6,282 nucleotides of DNA from contig JBKDNL010000268.1 in assembly GCA_046343415.1 (NCBI GenBank), forward strand, positions 1-6,282, given 5' to 3'. The notes under the pieces were generated by a model. The model was not told the DNA's origin. It saw only the letters and a list, made by a program, of their open reading frames with translations, and made no database searches. The position numbers and the translations under genes were made by a program. This stretch comes from JALHMQ01 sp020248785. GTDB lineage: Bacteria; Pseudomonadota; Gammaproteobacteria; Burkholderiales; Burkholderiaceae_F. Within the stretch, counting starts at the first letter, position 1. Every line of letters starts with the position of its first letter. Shown here piece by piece: positions 5,070 through 6,282 of this stretch.

Positions 5070-5360
5070 AAAGAAGGGGCTCTATTGAAATTTGAGTGGG
5101 TGAAAAATTTCTCGATGCGAAATGCGCCGAACCGAACGTACCCCTTTGTCGGGCGCTCTTGGCTTCCATGGCCATGCCCGCGAACTGCCTCGGGCACGGC
5201 CATTCCAGAGCGTATTCGCCGAGTCTCGGCCTCAAGGGTTCGCTTCGCCGCGCATTCGCGCGCCCTTGACCCCGCGCCCCGGCAAGGGCGCCCCGCAGCC
5301 TCAGTCTGCGCAGCCTTGTAGCCCGTCTACCCACTCGAAATTCAACAGAGGCAAAGAAGG
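5070..5360. repeat. 8-bp target-site duplication AAAGAAGG
   Basis: Copies lie at 5070-5077 and 5353-5360, directly outside the MITE ends. A ninth base (G) also matches, but 8 bp keeps the two terminal repeats aligned and restores the TPR frame. Confidence 0.8.
5078..5352. mobile_element. 275-bp MITE-like element
   Basis: The ends are imperfect inverted repeats of about 24 bp (5078-5101 and 5329-5352; 20 matches), beginning GGCTCTATTGAA on one side and GCCTCTGTTGAA on the other. AAAGAAGG flanks both ends as an 8-bp target duplication. Inside, no transposase is seen. There are two hairpins: 5168-5180 with 5191-5203 (13-bp arms, one mismatch) and GCGCCCTTG (5260-5268) with CAAGGGCGC (5283-5291). 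Terminal GG(C/G)-CTCTGTTG and 8-bp duplications recall IS6 or IS1595-type elements, so a transposase of such a family acting in trans is a guess. The clean repair of the host gene on removal proves the boundaries. Confidence 0.85.
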
Positions 5361-5620
5361 GCGAGCTCGGCGTACAGGGCGGCGACGCGTGGTAAGTCAG
5401 ATGTCGCGGACAACACATCGACTTGCACGAGTAGGCCAACAAGAACGGAAGGCGGTTGGCCCCAAGCACGGGAAATTGCAGATGCGAGCGCGGATGCTTG
5501 GGGGCGAGAGCCGCCGATCGATGTAATCCCTGACAAAGAAAGACCACTCAAGTCATTCCTCACCGCAACGACATTGGTGGTTGCGACGTTACTGGAACGA
5601 ACTTGGTGCGAGGTTCAAAA

Positions 5621-5728
5621 GTGCCTACGAATCAAACCCGATTTCAGTCGATCGCATTGACACCGGCCGGATGGAAGGCGTACATAGCGATTAACCGCGG
5701 GGCCAGGACCAGGGGAACGACGGAGTAA
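5621..5728 (+). pseudogene. Possible 3' remnant of an unknown gene
   Basis: A plus-strand frame open from 5534 ends in TAA at 5726-5728. Its last part reads RFQSIALTPAGWKAYIAI, then a basic tail. LTPAGW is a motif often seen near the end of winged-helix proteins. The TAA sits between the GGAG ribosome site and the ATG of the next ORF, a spacing usual inside operons. GTG 5621 is the nearest start, but the beginning is probably lost, since the minus-strand TPR remnant runs up to about 5563. I do not recognise the family. It may be chance. Confidence 0.33.
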
Positions 5729-5730
5729 GG

Positions 5731-5934
5731 ATGCGATTCTCAGAACAAATCAGAGGTAAGGCGAACAGACTGCTCGCTGAGGCGCCGCGCCTCTTCATGA
5801 GCGCGCGGGCGTTTGACGGCATGGGTGCACGTCGTGAGGCTTGGGTCGCCTCGGCGTGCCAGATCATCGAATTGCTTGCTCCTAGTCCTGTTAGCCCTTA
5901 TCGAGTCCAAGGGCGATGTCCCGCAGTCTGTTGA
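5731..5934 (+). pseudogene. Hypothetical gene cut off by IS256-family insertion
   Basis: ATG 5731 follows GGAG (5722-5725) at a 5-base gap. Sixty residues of plausible helical protein follow (MRFSEQIRGKANRLLAEAPR; AWVASACQIIELLA; SPYRVQ). The frame then enters the IS left end near 5911 and stops after seven foreign residues at 5932-5934. Only the N-terminal part of the original gene is in view; its remainder would be expected beyond the far end of the element, outside this window. I do not recognise the family. Together with the remnant just upstream it looks like part of a small operon. Confidence 0.55.
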
Positions 5935-5951
5935 ACGCGTGAGCTGAAGGT

Positions 5952-6013
5952 GGCGGTTCCTTTCGCCTGGATGCGAACATCCAGGTGCCTAGCAAGCAAA
6001 GAAAGGAACCACC
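5952..6013 (+). promoter_or_regulatory. Nested leader hairpin hiding the transposase ribosome site
   Basis: GGTTCCTTTC (5955-5964) is the exact complement of GAAAGGAACC (6001-6010); one mismatch and two more G-C pairs extend it to 5952-6013. Inside is a second perfect hairpin CCTGGATG-CGAA-CATCCAGG (5966-5985). The outer 3' arm holds AAAGGA, the only ribosome site for the ATG at 6017. Transcripts entering from outside would fold and block translation. Such protection against read-through is known from IS10 and IS50; here it is inferred from the sequence. Confidence 0.65.
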
Positions 6014-6016
6014 GAA

Positions 6017-6282
6017 ATGAAGTCTCGCACGAAGCCCGCGCTGCGGGTATTGCCGCCTGCCGAAGTGCAGATCTCGTTGCCCGTGCACGGTGTGCTGCGC
6101 GATGTGCAGCATGCCTTCCTGGGGCTGTGCATCGATGCGGGCCAGAAGGTTCTGGCCGCCTTGATGGAAGCTGATCGGGTGGCGCTGTGCGGCGCCAAGG
6201 GCGTGCCCGATGCGGCGCGACAGGCCACACGCGGGGGCAGCACGCGCAGCCAGGTCGTGCTGGGTGGCCAGCGCATCGCGGT
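6017..6282 (+). CDS. IS256-family (mutator-type) transposase, N-terminal part
   Basis: The frame is open from ATG 6017 to the window edge (88 complete codons). After a short basic start (MKSRTKPALRVLP) it reads VQISLPVHGVLRDVQHAFLG, LCIDAGQKVLAALMEADRVA, LCGAKGVPDAARQA and RGGSTRSQVVLGGQRIAV. The last motif, a (R)GSTxSxVxLGGxRI stretch leading into a basic segment, is characteristic of the N-terminal domain of IS256 transposases. The DDE catalytic core lies beyond the window. AAAGGA (6002-6006 region) at about 10 bases is the ribosome site and is buried in the leader hairpin. Whether the full gene is intact cannot be seen. Confidence 0.85.
   Translation, partial: MKSRTKPALRVLPPAEVQISLPVHGVLRDVQHAFLGLCIDAGQKVLAALMEADRVALCGAKGVPDAARQATRGGSTRSQVVLGGQRIA

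Larger units (their letters stand above)
4609..5563 (-). pseudogene. TPR-like protein gene, interrupted by a MITE
   Basis: The minus strand encodes a helical-repeat protein in two blocks split by the element at 5078-5352. The first block (5563 to 5353) ends LPRVAALYAELALL; the second (5069 to 4609) starts FVEVGQAETALALAEKSV and continues with paired helices (LVHALAAQVFVRLGRLNDA; TAEGIALLRNAVEAS; LLATALFALAAAYRFAEQFE), typical of tetratricopeptide repeats. Without the element and one 8-bp duplication the two join into one frame of 672 bases (223 residues). The element moves the frame by one, and the first block hits TGA at 5342-5344. GTG 5563 is only the first possible start; there is no good ribosome site, and an in-frame stop lies at 5615-5617, so the N-terminus is probably lost too. 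It resembles the C-terminal TPR part of large regulators. The longer open frame running through the element is an artefact. Confidence 0.68.
5911..6282 (+). mobile_element. IS256-family insertion sequence, left part
   Basis: The element is placed from the transposase in its left part and from the point where the interrupted ORF loses protein character (GGGCGATGTCCCGC at 5911 onward). The right end, the second terminal repeat and the target duplication are outside the window, so the exact left tip is approximate by several bases. Confidence 0.65.

Noticed and set aside
5078..5547. Minus-strand frame that reads through the MITE into the TPR block as one 312-aa protein
   Set aside because: The frame is open only by chance; the true upstream part of the TPR gene is in another frame, as shown by restoring the target site.
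5657..5686. TTGACA (5657-5662) with TACATA (5681-5686) as a promoter for the truncated ORF
   Set aside because: The -35 is perfect, but the -10 matches only three of six bases at an 18-base spacing, and the DNA may be the coding end of the upstream remnant.

Overview
The window is GC-rich DNA of proteobacterial plasmid type, most like plasmids or integrated plasmid remnants of Xanthomonas, Burkholderia or Ralstonia relatives. That host guess rests on GC-rich codon use, an iteron origin, ParD-like/zeta-type stability genes and the IS families present; it is an inference, not a match. The DNA is a mosaic: a working-looking replication and stability core (about 250-4590), flanked by decayed and interrupted genes and bounded by two insertion-sequence pieces.

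Left edge to 1345, replication. An IS91-family transposase fragment on the minus strand (1-244) breaks off inside its HUH motif and abuts a plus-strand replication initiator gene that has lost its native 5' end. Downstream lies a textbook iteron origin: five identical 18-bp direct repeats (1043-1241), a consensus DnaA box (1182-1190) and a pyrimidine/AT-rich stretch with three TTATCC motifs (about 1299-1345).

1345-1753, no convincing large gene. This stretch is packed with perfect GC hairpins, four of them back to back at 1484-1571, and may hold a mobilisation, strand-initiation or copy-control site. A 41-codon leader ORF with a good ribosome site overlaps the next gene by ATGA.

1754-4586, stability genes. 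First comes a zeta-type P-loop kinase (1754-2938) that contains, in another frame, a nested 64-codon ORF with a perfect Shine-Dalgarno sequence and much stronger coding bias than the host frame. Next is a ribbon-helix-helix ParD-like antitoxin (3082-3453), then a second zeta-type kinase with a KfrB-like domain (3462-4586). The two kinases share a C-terminal helical module. A long perfect hairpin (4580-4615) closes the unit and holds the stop codons of both convergent genes.

4609-5563, minus strand. A TPR-like gene remnant is split by a 275-bp MITE-like element with about 24-bp terminal inverted repeats and an 8-bp target duplication. Removing the element and one duplication copy restores a continuous reading frame.

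5564-6282. Remnants of two plus-strand genes end at the left end of an IS256-family element. Its transposase start is in the window, preceded by a nested hairpin that would hide the transposase ribosome-binding site.
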